Source: Heterobasidion occidentale (taxonomy: Eukaryota > Basidiomycota > Agaricomycetes > Russulales > Bondarzewiaceae). From it: a DNA stretch of 64,000 nt. The stretch is from positions 186,001 through 250,000 of the forward strand of contig JBCAQO010000011.1 in assembly GCA_039111635.1 (NCBI GenBank). The letters run 5' to 3'. Under the pieces are notes generated by a model. The model searched no databases, was not told the origin of the DNA, and saw nothing but the letters and a program-made list of their open reading frames with translations. How positions within the stretch are numbered: position 1 is the stretch's first letter; each line of letters starts with the position of its first letter. Made by a program: the position numbers and the translations under genes. Shown here in pieces: positions 44,740 through 58,147 of the stretch.

Positions 44740-46037
44740 CTGTCGAATTCGAGTCGAGGTCGAGATGGGAGCTTCGAAGGAAGAGTGGTGCGAGGGCGAT
44801 GACCAAGATTGGGTGCGTGTACGATTGCAAGGGTTGAAAGCGCTGTAAATAGGTGTTCGAACTGGATCAAAAGTTTCTGGTAATCTCAAATGTCAATGTT
44901 GCAGCCTCGTCAGCAAAATACCTCGGTGGACGAACATTCCTCTGTGATATCAATGACTCAGCCTGTTACCGTGTCGCGCTCGTTGAGGAGATCTGAGAAT
45001 CGGCAGCCGACAGACGACTCATGAGGACTTGTCTTGCTTCAAAACCTATATTACATGTGCAGGCGGCCACCAGAGACTCTAGACTGAGTCGAGTCGAGTC
45101 GGCTTCAAACTCTTGATGATCCCTTTTCTAACCCACGATGCTCTAATCTTGACATATGTGAGGAGAGATAGATCATGAAAAGTGGACCGGCTCACCTGTT
45201 GAACGACTCCAATGCGAGTGACAGAGTGTCCGTTTATGTTCGATGAGTGTACGAGTACCTGTGACGGCGAGAAGGTCACTGGAAGGCCAGTCAATCTTTC
45301 CGGACAGTTTTCCCACGGTTTCACATCACCTAATGTCCTCGCATCGTCTCGTCGTTCTTAGCACGCGTCAAACAAGTCCTCGACCCAAACTGTTTGGCAC
45401 TCCACGTCGTGCAAAAGCACGAACCCGCTCCCCCCATAGACACAAGATTTTCATCTTCAATTCCAAACCAGCGCGCCATCGCGGTAGATGGAGAGTCAAG
45501 ACTGAGTCATGGCGCTCGTGAACGTTCGAATAGCCGCTCGAACTTAGACGTAGGTCGTGGAGACTGTCAGATGAACCACGTTGTAGCTGGCAAGCCTCAT
45601 AATGCAAGGGGGCAAAAATCTATATACATATACCCCACTCAGGCAAGAGATAGAGTGTATAGTCTAGCTTATGCTGTCGATGAACATTCATCTACTTGTC
45701 CAAGGTGTCCCCTTGCATACTCGTAGCACGAACGAGCACCTACGAGCACGCACGGCGATGGACTATCACATTTTTTGCAATCTTCAAATTCAATCATTCT
45801 GATTCATATCAGAGACTCGTACAGAAATGCAGTGCTCAGCAAGCCACCGTTGCATACTTTGATTCTTTGTCTGGCTACATGCAATCCCTCGGCGCTTCAT
45901 GTCAGGCTGTGCGACCCATGGAATTTCATCGCAAGACTACGACATGCCGGTCAAAAGGCCTGCTTGGTCAATCAGCGCCTCGAACATAGTTATAAGTAGC
46001 CAGCTGTCGCTCGTGCCCATTGTCCGATCTTGATTAT
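44740..46037. other. Spacer without recognised gene
   Basis: Holds the 3' UTR of the PxpA-like gene and the promoter of the membrane-protein gene. A minus-strand stretch at about 45080-45600 has two partly open frames. One starts with an ATG near 45481 (MARWFGIEDENLV). I could not join them into a sensible product or recognise a family. Confidence 0.4.
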
Positions 46038-47951
46038 ATGCCTTTTCTTGTTACGCAGCCGTTGGACCCGTCTTCCTACGTATTCATCCTGTGAGCCGTC
46101 TCTTTCTCAGAGCGTCTTTTGCATGTGTGTCTGCGTATCTCAATAAATGTCTATGTAGGTCTGGGCCGATGCTCATTGGCACGTTTATCAGCCTCATATT
46201 ACACGGCGTCGTCTTGGTGCAGACATTTTCTTACCATGAAAACTACAAAGAGTACGTTCGAACTGATGTGTGCGGTTTGCCAAGTTGAGAGCGCTCAGGT
46301 GTGAAATTAGTGACAAGGCGTGGCAGAAGGCCTGTGTACGCTTCTGACAACGTCGGCGGTTCGTGGGCTCGGGCTGATGTCCAATACACAGGTATGGACG
46401 TTGTTCGCCGTTGGCACGGTGAACATAGGACTGGACGTGGCGCACATCTACGACCATCTGGTCAACAAATTCGGTATGTCCCTCACCTCGGCCTTCTCTC
46501 GGAGCTTTGCCAATGACCCCGGATCGGGTGGTCTTAGGAGACGTTGCTGCGCAAGCAATCCCGAGCTTGTGTAACTACTTTAGCCGTCTTCCTCTAATCG
46601 TTGAAGCTGACGGTCTTATTTCCTATTTTTAGTTTATAAATGCGGTACATGTTTAGATCCCTCACTGATTGATGCTCACGCAACTGATGTGCTCGCGGCC
46701 TTTTCGCAGGCCCTTTGACAACCGTCAGCGTTTTTGGGCTGTTCATGATTGACTTTGAAACTGACACAATCACAGGGGATTATAGGGTTGATGGTCCAGT
46801 TATTTTTCGGTCGTCGAATCTGGATACTCACGAACAGTTCATGGGCGTTCATCTGTATCGCGGCGTTGGCCGTCATAGAGTGCCGTGCGTAGGGCCACAC
46901 CTCGCACCGCGAGGCTCCATCACTGATAAAGATCATCCCCAACAGTTGCCGCGATAGCCACCAGCGTGGCGATGTTCTGCATGCCCGACATGCGGCTCAC
47001 ATCTCGCATCCAGTCGGTCGTCATCGTCTGGCTGATCGCAGCGGCCATCGACGACACGCTGATTACGGTCATCCTCGTGACATTCCTGGTACGTCCTCCA
47101 CGCACGACCTCGTGTCGCCCACAGCTGGGTCGACGAGCTTCGCTGAGTCAATGCTTTGTTTGATAATGTAGAAGCGACACAAGACCGGCTCTCCCCCGAC
47201 GGACGATGTCATCGACAAGATCATTCGACGTGAGTCCGAGCCGCAAGCGTGCGAGGCCGCTCGGAAATCAGAGATGACTCGAGCTGATCCTCATTCCGCG
47301 CTCCCGCTAGTCACCATCCAGACGGGCCTCCTCACGGCTCTGTGGGCCGTCGCAGACATAGTCTTGTACATCACCGCTGTGCGTCTCTCCCTCTCCCGTC
47401 CCGGGAACGCCACCCTCCGCCCATCTCTGACTGGGTCCTGCATCGTCGATCTACTAGCCAACTGGGTAGTGAGTTCGTTCGACCGCTGCACTCGCCATTC
47501 GGACTCTCACGATCGTCGATGCCGCCCGCCGCAGCTACATCGTCTTCGGCTACTCCTTGTCGGAGCTGTACATGATCTCCCTCCTCTCGAGCCTGAACTC
47601 CCGCAAAGGCTGGACGTCCTCTGTCGAGTCGACCAGATACATAGGCGGGATCAGTCGCCCCCGCACCATCGAGTTTCGCGACAGGAGCGCAGAGAGAGAC
47701 GTGAGTCGCCCGTCCAGGCGGTCTCATACCATTCATCGTTTCTGATCTTCCTACCTCATCTTAGAGCGAAATCGTGCCCCGCGACGCAGCAACAGCAGAA
47801 CACCCCATCATGGTGCGCGCTTTCTGTACGATCGCGCGAGCTTGCAAGTTCACTCGCCAGGTCACGATCGGACGACAGACTTTTATGAGCGAAGGTTACC
47901 AGGAAAGCAGCAGACATGAGACTGCAGCGCGCGCGGATGTATAGTTCTTGA
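46038..47951 (+). CDS. DUF6534-like seven-helix membrane protein
   Basis: Multi-exon gene starting MPFLVTQPLDPSSYVFI at 46038 and ending at a TGA at 47949-47951. Confident exons: 46038-46090, 46159-46251, a VWTLFAVGTVNIGLDVAHIY exon near 46390-46473, a GLMVQLFFGRRIWILTN exon at about 46778-46887, and 46945-47088 (SVVIVWLIAAAIDDTLITVI). Later exons encode KRHKTGSPPTDDVIDKIIR (from 47172), LTIQTGLLTALWAVADIVLY and YIVFGYSLSELYMISLLSSLNSR. These blocks and the order of hydrophobic helices match the large DUF6534-type family of basidiomycete integral membrane proteins, whose function is unknown. The join between the third and fourth exons (46474-46778) is not clear. I could not exclude a missing helix or lesion there. 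Confidence 0.8.
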
Positions 47952-48483
47952 GACGGAAGGCCCACTTATATTAGTCGTAAGTATGAATTTGCGCAGGATT
48001 TGCTCTAGACGCCATTTTACCGTAAATTTCTGTCAATGTGCCTCTAGAGGGTGGATACACATACCTCAATTCCTACAGCCAGGGCGATATTCCCCGCATC
48101 ATCCTCAGTAGCCTCCATGGCTGACCATACACCGAAGGCAGTCGTTCCACAACCTCAGTGTCCGACGCTGTAAACACTTTCTGTCCACGTCTGTCGAGTC
48201 GAGCCCCACCGCATTACCGAAAAAAGGCGTACCCATTTCGACCCAATCTGAAATAAGTAAACAAGCACTAAGTAAACAACTAAGAAACACAGCGCGCGGT
48301 GGCGGCGGCGGCCGCCGTCGATGACGACGACGGGCCAAGCGGACCTCATGACAGATCGTAAAACACACAAACACGCCCGGATAACCCTGTCTACACCATC
48401 CCTCCCCCAACGCACGTACAAACGTACAGCAGTCGCTATGTACACCGCTATATACACCCCAGCGCGCGCGCACAGAGCGCGCC
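47952..48483. other. Convergent spacer
   Basis: Lies between the stop codons of the membrane-protein gene (+) and the OPT gene (-). No separate gene is seen. A short GCGGTGGCGGCGGCGGCCGCC run sits at about 48297-48317. Confidence 0.5.
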
Positions 48484-51400
48484 TCACCACGTCGACGGGC
48501 CGAACGTCTTCCCGGTGGCCAGCGTGCGCAGCGGCGTGCCGAGCGCGTCCGCCGTGTTCGCGTACACGGTGTTGCCCCACCACTTCTGGATCGTGTTTTT
48601 TCCAATCTCGCCGTTGAGCGGGTACTGCAGGCTTTGCGGGGCAACACACGGAGGGAAGCGAGGGTTAGAGACGAGAAAGACGAGGGTCGCGAGACGCACG
48701 CACCAGAAGAAGATAATGAGCGTGCCGACGGCGTAGCCCGAGTCGAGGCCGGCGGACAGCACATCTATACGCGCGAACGGGCGGGCGGTCGGGCGGTCAG
48801 CATCAGGAATGAACAGGAGGGGCGCGCGAGCGGCGACGCACAGTTGTACTTGGTCCACCAGCCGAAATGACGCCTCCGGATGACGTAGTTGAAGATAAAG
48901 CCGACGATGACCCAGGGCACGTAGTTGATCGGCGTCGCGGGCGGGAGGTTGCCCGTGCCGGAGAAGATGATCGGGAAGCTGCGGCGGGCGGTCAGCGTCA
49001 GCGCGGCGCGCGCGAGAGAGGGAGAGGGTGGGTGGGTGGGAGGAGAGGCAAACGCACTTGAGGTACTTGAGGATCGGGAAGCGCCACTTCTTGTGCACGA
49101 CCCACTGGATGACAGGCGCGAGCGCGCCGATGAGGAAGAAGAAAAGGAGCGCGCTGTGCAACCGGACGCGATCGATCAGCGACCAACCCACAAAGCGACA
49201 AACGCGGGCAGGCAAGCACACGCACTAGTAGATCTGTCCGTGCGAGAACTGGCGCGCGGGCCCGATGACGCCCCACTACAAGCCACGACAGAGAGCGCGT
49301 CAGCCGACCAGATCCCAGGATGCGCACACGGGCGGCGAGGAGCCACTCACGATGATCGACGCCGTCCCGAACACCTGCGTGCTGGGGCAAATGAACCCAT
49401 CCGGCTGGTCCGACGAGCACATGTCCTCGATATTCGTGAACAGCCACGCCTGCACGCCGAGCTGCACGGTGCCCGCGATGACGGTCGCCACGACCTGGCA
49501 GAAGAACATCGGGCGCGGCGGCACCTTCATATAGTGCGCGAGCTTGAAGTCCTGCGTGAACTGCAGCGCCTGCGCCATCGTGATGTACCCCCACGTCTTG
49601 AACATCATCATCGCGACCGGCCGCCCCGGCAGCGCGTACCCGATGATGAGCTCCGTGATCACGTTCAGCCCGACCTGCTGGTTCGTGATCGCCTGGATGA
49701 TCCCAATCGGCACGGTGTAGAAGAAGGCTGCGCGCGCGAAGGGTCAGCCGGGGCGCGCGGGCGGGAGAGGACAGGTGGGAGACGCACCGACGATGAGCGA
49801 GAGGACGAAGGCCCAGACGGGGAACTGGGTATCCCAGACCTCGATGGCGACGACCCCAAACACGAACATGCTCACTGCGCGACGACGACACAAAAACAAA
49901 CAAATCAGCCCCCGCCCGCGGCGCGCAAGCAGCGGCGGCACTCACGAAACACGAGCGCGTACCACCAGTCCGGCACCTGCGGGTACACGCTCATCAGGCG
50001 CGCATGTATATCCGGCTGCTCGCTCAAGCTCCTCCGCGCCTGCGTCCAGATCTGCTTGCGGTAGTAGAGGAAGATGTGCGTGAGCGTCGCGGGGATCGAC
50101 GCGAACGACAGCCCGTACGAGATCGCGAACGCGGTCGAGATGAAGAGCGGGCTGTACGCCTTGTACGCCGCCTCGTCGATCGTCGCCTGCGAGGTGAGGA
50201 TGCGCGAGACGTTGTACGCGTGGCCCGTGTTGTCGAACGAGCCGCGCGAGACGATCGGCATGTACTGCGCGTACCAGATATTCTTATACTGCGGAGCGGG
50301 TCGAGGTGAATCTGGCGGGGAAGAAAGAGGGAGCGAGGGCGACACGCACGTAGAGGATGGGCGTGAGGAACCAGTAGAAGAACACCAAGCTGATGCCGAC
50401 GTTCGCAGCCGCCCACCAGGGCACGGGAAGCCTGCGATCGCCGCCGTCAGCCTACGGAGGACGCAGGGCAGATGAAGGAAGAGCACGCACGGGCTGTTGT
50501 TGTACGCGATGTTCGCCCAGTCGAACGTGACGAGGCCCATCGCGAGACCGTGCTGGTACCCGAAAAGCTGGTTGACTTTCTGCTCGCGCGACGCATGGGT
50601 GAGCGCCCGATCCCGTCAGACACAAGCAATGAAAGGCACGCACGATGTTATTCGGCGCGATCCACGTGACCTAAGTATAGACCACCACGAATCGTCAATC
50701 GTCCGTCCTCGAGAAGCAGAAAGCGCGGAAGCGGCGCACGCACCCACGAGAACGTGCTCAGCGCCGTGAACAAGTACGTCGGCAGGAAGTCTAGACCACA
50801 CGACGCCGCGGAACAAAAAGGCCACCAGTCAGCGATCGCGCGAAACAAACGGCACGACCACCACGGGACACGCACTGTAGATGATGTACCCCACGAAGAT
50901 GTACACGAAGAAGCGCTCGCGCGACATGCCGCCGTGAGCGCCGGCGCCGGCGGTGTGCGAGTGGTGCAGCGTGTTGAAGAGCGCGCAGGTCACGAGGTTC
51001 GCGGGCCAGACTGTTCGACGGGGCCAGGCGGGGCGGGGCACGAGAGCGGAAATGGCGCGGGAACCACACGGGAATAGAGCGGAAATCAGGTGGGAAGGAG
51101 CAAGAATAGAGTGCGGGAGTGAGCAAAAACAGAAATCGGAGAACATGGGGTGAAACGCACTCATAGACGGCGGGGAGACGAGGAAGCGCTTGCATATTCC
51201 GCCGATGGAGAAACCGATGAGCTGGGTGGACATCACGACGAGCCATTGGTCTGCTCGCGCGCCGCATCATCAGCTCGCTGAACAAAGAACAGAGAGGGAG
51301 GGGAGGAGGGGGCGCGAGGCGCGACGCACAGCCAAAGTTGTACGTCTGGTTGTAGTACACGCGCTGCACGGCGATGATGTCCGTCTGCGCGCGCGACGCG

Positions 51401-52291
51401 AAAGCGAAAGCAAGGGCTCAGTCAGCGCGTGCGGAGTGGATGGGGGCCACGGCAACACGCACCGCGTACGCGCTCTGTGCGCCGACGCCAGCCATGATGG
51501 TGATGATGACGTGCTCCTTGACGGTGAACGGGCCCGGGTTGACGGACACGCCGAAGATACGCGCGTTGGGGAGCGCGTACGCCCAGAGCTTGCACAGCGG
51601 GAACGTGAGCAGCTGCGGGACGATCTGTATGCGTGCGCAAACGCCAACAAGATTCAAAAATAGAGATGAAATCCCGTTCGGTCAGCGCGCTGGACGGAGG
51701 GCGGCAGCAAGGGACGGGGAAGAGGGCGCACCTGGGTGATGTTGACGGACGGGTAGCGGAAGAAGAAGAATTGGTTGACACCGGGGATGATGATCGCCCA
51801 GAGGATGCCGATGACCCAGGCGCGGAAGGTGCTCGCGGGCATGGACGGGTCGTCGGTGTTGGCGACCGCGGAGCGGACCTCGGGGTACGGGGACTCGTCC
51901 TCTGCGGTGATAAGGAGGGTGGGAGGGAAATGAGAGGCGGTGGGAAGAGCGAGAGCGGGGAAGGGGGGCTCACCGAGGGCACCGGCGGCCTCGTCATAGT
52001 TGGGGTCCTCAAAGTCATGCACGGGAGTCGCCTATCACGCACGCACGCACGACCGCACAAACATCCCGTCCCACACCGTCAGCGACTCGTCGACACATGC
52101 AGAAAAAACCCCGCAAAGAAAAACCCCGCAGAAAAGCGAGCGAGCGAACGAACGAACGGCAGACGCACCTCCTGATCGTAACCGCTGCCCGCCTTTTCGG
52201 GGTCGACGTTGTGTGCGCCGAGGGCGCTCTTGTCGTTCTCGAGCGAGGCGGACGAGTGCGCCGAGGGCGGGGCTGCTGCTAGGGACGCCAT
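48484..52291 (-). CDS. OPT family oligopeptide transporter
   Basis: Multi-exon gene; start ATG at 52291 (MASLAAAPPSAHSSASLEND), stop at 48484-48486 after GKTFGPSTW. The N-terminus is cytosolic and Ala/Ser-rich. A membrane core then follows with ~14-16 hydrophobic segments. Family markers are IPGVNQFFFFRYPS, the NPGPFTVKEH motif, FGYQHGLAMGLVTFDW, QVPDWWYALVF, ALPGRPVAMMMFKTWGYI, the KVPPRPMF motif (the OPT KIPPR signature) and NFPIIFSGTGNLPPATPINY. These proteins move small peptides (or metal chelates) into the cell with protons. The coding part is divided by many introns of ~55-110 nt, and exons flow in frame wherever I checked. The estimated length, 750-800 aa, is normal. Individual exon limits were not all resolved. 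Confidence 0.92.
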
Positions 52292-55200
52292 TGGAACGCG
52301 AGGGTGGGGGAGTGCCTGCGGCTGTGGTCCAGGGGGTAGCGCTCAGATGGGGCTGAGGCTACCAGGTGCTCGAGGAGCGTCCGCGTCGCGCAGACAGGAG
52401 GGGGGGGAGCAGGAGCAGGAGCAGGGGGCACGGGGGAAGGCGCGACGAGCGGCGGAAGGGGGTATTTAAGCAGAAACGCACTGTCGCATGCGCGCGAGGA
52501 TGGTTGCGCGCGGTGCAGGGCTTCATGGAGGCAATGGAATTAGCGATAGCGTTGTGCGCGGGGGCGGTGGTCGGAACGCAGCACCGATAGCTGGCACCAC
52601 GGCGCGTTCCTATGCCGATAACCTTCCAGCCTCGACGCCGGCCGTCACCGCCAGCACCAGCAGCATGTGCCCGCACGCGCCAGCCCAGGGGGCCGTGCAC
52701 GATAAGCAGCCAGCCAGTCTGCATCTCGCGGACGTGCGGACGCGGGGGATATCAGCATCAGCGCGGTGGAGAAGCCAAGAACGTCTCGGCCTTCTGATAC
52801 GCAAGTCCATACGCACATCCGCGGTGGGTCCATTGCCTAGCGATGGGCTGCGCGGTCCCCCCGCCCGAGTGCATCGGCGACCTCTTGCCAGGCAGCGAGT
52901 CTGGAGGGCCACTGGTGGCCACACTCCACGACGGCGGTACCGTGCCAGCGCCAGCAGCGCCAGGCACGCCCCTCCTTGGCGCCCGAACCGAGCCGACCGG
53001 CCGACGAACCGATCAGCCCGCCCGGGATCCCAAATCCCGCACACGATCGCAGCACGATCGCTGGGCGCGCTGCTTGGCAGATCGCCATGTGCTCCGCGTC
53101 CCTCAGTATACCCAACTACAGCCAACTACCTGCCCGTCCCTCCCGTCGGCCCCGCTCAGCGAGATAACGCCCCCGCCGCTCATCCTCACCGTCCTCCTCG
53201 ACGCCAGCGCTGTTCAATTTCACCCACCCTCGCACGGGTCGTATCCCATCGTGTCGTCTGCATCCCAGAGCCGCACGATCAAACGTCTACCACCAGCTAC
53301 AAACAGGGCTACCGCCTGCCACATCCGAGCCAACCTCGCCCTTACGCCCGACACCCGACATCCGACCGAGGCCGCACGGACACGCCCCCGTCCTCCCCCG
53401 TTCCGATATCTTCAGACGATGTACGCATGCACGCACACAAACACTCCTCGCTCCCGCGCGCTGGAGAGGAGGATATTTTTAGACGGGCCACAGGTGTCCC
53501 ACGGGCGCCCCGCGCTCTGACATCTTGTTTTTGCACCGTTCCGTACGTCGTCGCGCGCCCATCTGTCACGCGAAGCGAGCCGTCGCCGTCGGGCCGCTCC
53601 AAAGCATACGCGGGTTATGTTTCGCCGAGCACCAGTGTGTAAACCACCTACAACTACCTTCGTTTTTCACGTGTCCGATGGACCGAGCCAACAGCTGCAT
53701 AGCAGCTACTACTGAGCTACTCGACAATCGAGCCAGATCGGATCGGACGGATCGGCTCGGCTCGCGCGATCGCAGGATCGCCCGCTCATTAATTTTTTTG
53801 GTAAAAATGCTGCATGCATTCTGGGAAAACCGATCGCGCCGGCGCACCGGACACCTCGCGCGTGATCGGTTTGCCGAGATAATGGCCGGCTGGCCGTGGG
53901 CACTCGTCCATCGTCCAACGTCGACCTAAACATCGACTCGCCGAGGCGACTCGACAAGACACACGCATTGACACTCTGCTGCGTTGCGTTGAACCCGCGT
54001 TGAACCACCGCAGCTCCTGCTCCAGCTCGGTAAAAAGACGCGACGCGGCGCAGCCCCTCGCTTGCATCTATAAATAAAGCCTGGCCCACCGTCGCCGAGC
54101 GTGGTACGCTAGTGGTACGCTGCTTCTGAGAACCGCCGTCTTGCGGCCGTACGTCGACGCTCGACCGTGTTCCGCGTTCTGACGCCATCGCGCATCATGC
54201 CCGCGCATGTGGCCCTTCCCCACCTCCACCCCACCCCCTCTCCCGCGGAGAGCAGAGCAGAGCACCGCCCCTGCACGACTCGCACACACAGCACGTCTCC
54301 GTCCTCTTGGGACGCCTTCCCGCGATTCCCAGCGCCGCTCGTACGCCCCCGCGGGACACACTACGCACCCACGCACGCACCCACGCACGCCGGCGCATCC
54401 ACACTAATACTGAAGTAGGCGACCCACTCGTCCGCCCGGCACACCGACGCCTCGAAGCCCCGAGGATGCGAGGGCACGCCAGAAGGCGTCGCACCTGTAA
54501 CGTATGCGGACCGATGCAGCATCGATGACGTTTCTGTCACCGGCGTGTGTCCGGTCGCTTGCCCGCGCGCGTGCCCATCCAGCAGCCGTGAGATGGCGCA
54601 CGATGGCGTTCGCGCAGCCGCCGCTCACGGCGCATCATGCATCATGCACGACGTCCACATGCGTCCACGCGCCCCCCAAAAAAGACACAACGCGGGCCCT
54701 CCGTATCCACGCCCCCAAGGAACTCCCAAGGAACTCCCAAGCAATCCCAAGACATCTGCACATTACGCGTGCCGGCGAGCAGGTGCGCACTGGACCTCGC
54801 TTCGGCCACGACCACGACGGACGCCACATGCGCGCCCTCCACTGGATCAGACAAACGAGAACCCAAACGAACCGACGAGCGAGTGAGCCGCCGCCGCCGC
54901 CAGCCCCTTGACTTCGACTTCGACTTCGACTTTGACGCCCCTCGACCGCGACTGTAAGTCTAGATGACGGACGCGGACAGCCAGCGGTGGTACTGCGGTG
55001 GTTCGTCCTGGGTCCGATTTCTGTATGTAACACCCCCCTATTACTCACTTTTACGAGTGCTCCTTGGCACAGTCTGGAAACGCACGTGCTGCCCAGCTCT
55101 GACACTCTCACCCCGCGAGCTGACACGACCGCATGGCCTCGCGCGCGCACCGAGGCATGATTGGTGTGCATACTGTGTGCGTGAGGGGACCTCGAGATCT

Positions 55201-57010
55201 TGAAGGGGCATGAGCTGGCATATAGGCTGGCACAAGGAAGTCACAAGGAGCGTTCTTTTTGCATTGCGATTGCGATTGCGATTGCGGACGAGGGAGGGGC
55301 TCGCTCTAGGCACGGAAGGACGGTAGAAAGGGGGGCGCCGTGTGCGTGGTGCGTGTCTATCCGCCGCGCTCATGTCTGTTCGTGCCCGATGAGCAAGTCG
55401 CCCAAACCAAATAGCCATGCTCGAAGCAGTCTCGAAGCTCGAAGCTTAAAGAATTATGAGTAGAAGAGCGATGAACACGGGTTCCTTGATGGGCCGACTT
55501 CTGAGACTCGACGATCGACGACCGTCTCAGCTCCCGCTCGCGCCACCATCATCCATCACGCGTCACGACGCAACCCAGAACAAAAAAAAACCTCCCGAAA
55601 TAACCAACCACCACCAACACGACGTCCAAATCCAAAAGGCCGTAAGTCCAAGATTCGACACTTATCGCGACCCGTCGCAACCTGTCGTCGTCGCTGTTTC
55701 GCCCACCTGCAGCTGCTGCGCACGCACAGCACGATTCATCTCCAAGAGGGAGTGAGAAAGGAGCGAGCGAAAAAGGGAGGAGCGCCCCGTCTGCACCACA
55801 TGGTCCTGTTAGTCCCGGGAGGAGCCACGGGGCGAGCGCAGGCGCGCGATCTCTTGAAGGCCTGTAGGCTCCTGCAGGCGGCCGTCCGGCAGGCGATCGG
55901 CCGACGGTGTCCCGCACGCCATGATTCCGTCGAGCTCTCTGCCGCTCAACATCGCGCACGGTGCGCAACCACATACAGCCCGCGATCACGACGGCGGCGA
56001 CGGCGAAGCCGTGGCCACCCCTGCTACCCCTGCGCCATTCATGTCGCCAATGACCGAACAAGTCAATGAACAATAGCCAACCAATACAGCCAGCACGCAC
56101 GCCCGTCGAGTCGAAAGGGCGACCCCTAAGTAGATCTGGCGAAGGCCAAGAACACGCTCAGCATTCGCTGCGCACGAAATAAGCTTTTAAGCTCAACGTC
56201 AACGATCAAGAGTGCCCAAGCATTGTCGTCGTCAATTAAAGTGGCCAATCGCCGTGGCGCGATCGACCGAGGACGGCCAAGGCGCGAGTCTGCGCGAGTC
56301 CGCAGACACCGAGCTGGACCAAACGGGGCGCCAAGGAAGTCCAAGATGGGGAGAAAGAGAGAGCAGCGCTCAGAGAACACGAGAGAAAGAAAAAGAAAAA
56401 AAAACAGGTGCGTGAAAACGGAAGGACGGGATCGTCGCGGAAAATCGAACACCGCAGGCTGCAGGCTCAAAGGCTCCCCGACGCACAACGACATCGGCGG
56501 TACGTCCCTCCATCCTCCGACAAACGCACAGAAATCGATATTAGACCTCATGTATGCGCATACACGGACTCTACCCATTAAACTAAAAGGCAATAACGGC
56601 ACTCACAAACGGCCCGGAGGGCTTGGACGTCTCCCGTCACACATCACGCCTCTAGCCGAACGAAAGAGACAAATGAGAGCAGAGCCGGCGTGTAATGTAC
56701 ATCGTGGAGTGGGATATGGTGCTACGGCACGGCACAGCACGGGGCGGGACGATGAGAAGCGGCGGAGCGGGGTATGCGACGGATGAGCGTGGTTGTCGAC
56801 TAGAAGATGTCAGCCGGCGGCCCCGACGGTTCAGGGAATGGGCGACAGTAGATGACGCTGGGGCATGATGCGGAGGGATTTGTGCTGCGCGGAGAAGACG
56901 GGTGGGCGTGTGGGGGGAACAGGGGTCGGGAGCGAGGGTCGGGAGCGGGAGCGGGTCGGAGACAGGAGCGGGTTAAGAGATGAGGGTAGATGGGTCGGGT
57001 CGGAGGTGGA
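52292..57010. other. Long GC-rich interval without recognised gene
   Basis: The left end is the OPT promoter. The rest, about 4.5 kb, holds long but low-complexity open frames in several frames at once, the usual effect of high GC. None has recognisable motifs. A TATA-like CTATAAATAAAG lies at about 54068 and short tandem repeats occur: ACGCACCC around 54365-54390, CTTCGA around 54908-54935 and GCGATT around 55263-55285. A short unknown gene or non-coding RNA cannot be excluded. Confidence 0.4.
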
Positions 57011-57673
57011 TCATTGGACGAGGATGCGCACGGCCATGGCGACGCAGGCGAGGGCGACGTAAGGCGATAGGCGCTCACCTGCGTGTCATGTCATGGCCGC
57101 ATATATGCGCGTCGCACACGTCCAATCGACAGTGTGAGAGTGTGTATGTATGCACAGCAAGCCATACGGACGGATGCGTGGACGAGGGTCGAAGAGATGG
57201 TCGAAAGTAGGCGGGTCGGAAACGTCAGCCGTCTAGGGCCGCGAACAAAAGGAGACGAGACGACGCACCGATGCGCGCCGACATGAAGAAGAGTCCTAGG
57301 AACCTGTACAGCGCGCGCACATGTTAGTTGGACGAGCTAGCGAAGCGAAACCTGATGTAACGAAACGAGGCCAGAACAAGAGAATGACGACAGCACGCAA
57401 ACTGGACGGTGGGGGGAGGGAGGACGAAACAAGACGAAAGAATGAGAATGACGGACCCGTCCTTGTTCCTGTCGATGAGGCGTGGGGCGACGGCGCGTGC
57501 GTAGGTGCAGGTGCAGACGAGCAGAAGGACGACTAGGAGGAGAGACTGGAAGTTGAACAGCGCGGACTGTGGGCACCACGGGTCATGAGCAGAAGCGCAG
57601 AGAGCAGAGCAGAGCAGTGAGCGAAACGGGAGACGGTGAGAAGGGCATTTGTGTGGGAAGAGAGACGTACCAT
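57011..57673 (-). CDS. Kish/TMEM167 small secretory-pathway membrane protein
   Basis: Predicted 71-aa protein from four exons (minus strand): 57671-57673 (ATG alone), 57457-57566, 57269-57303 and 57011-57078. The product matches the Kish/TMEM167 family along its whole length: [18 protein letters not shown] (first membrane helix), [31 protein letters not shown] (second helix start) and ending AVRILVQ. Kish proteins are Golgi/early secretory membrane proteins needed for constitutive secretion. Family length is 71-74 aa. The start exon holds only the initiator codon. It was placed because the next exon begins SALFNFQ and the ATG is followed by GTACGT. Confidence 0.93.
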
Positions 57674-58147
57674 TGCCTGTTGCGCGCGGAAGGAGAGCAG
57701 AACGAGGCGTCGAGGCGACGTTGACGGTTGGCCATCCAGCTGGCCACGTGGCCAATTGCGTTCCGTTGCACTGGCGGGCATCCGCCACCTGCTCGATACT
57801 GGAGCAACAAATGAGTTCAGCTCTTTCGTTGCTTAGCTGGACGTCAAAATCAGTACCGCCGATGGCCGACCACTACCTCAGATGCTATCAAAGGGTGCAA
57901 AGGGCCAGAAAGAATCCGTGGAAACTGACTAGGGGTATTGAAGAACGCTATTGATACTGCTACAGTACACTATGGATATACTTTAAATAATCAAACAACC
58001 AACAAAGCACAGCAACCCGACAGAACATGAAGCACGGAGCTCGCACTCGCACATCACAGCATAGCACACGGCTACCTACGGACGCACTGCGCTCTACGCC
58101 GCCCGCCCCCGCCTCTGCGCCTGGTGCTTCCCAGTCTCGCCACCGTC
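57674..58147. other. Spacer between Kish and SMC2
   Basis: Probably promoter of Kish and 3' UTR of SMC2. No separate gene or repeat was noticed. Confidence 0.5.

Noticed and set aside
48925..50064. 379-codon plus-strand open frame
   Set aside because: Antisense shadow of the OPT transporter exons, which carry the real conserved motifs on the minus strand.
52488..53642. 384-codon plus-strand open frame upstream of the OPT gene
   Set aside because: Low-complexity Arg/Pro/Ser/Ala sequence in a GC-rich stretch where several frames are open at once. It has no motif, no plausible splice pattern and overlaps the expected OPT promoter.
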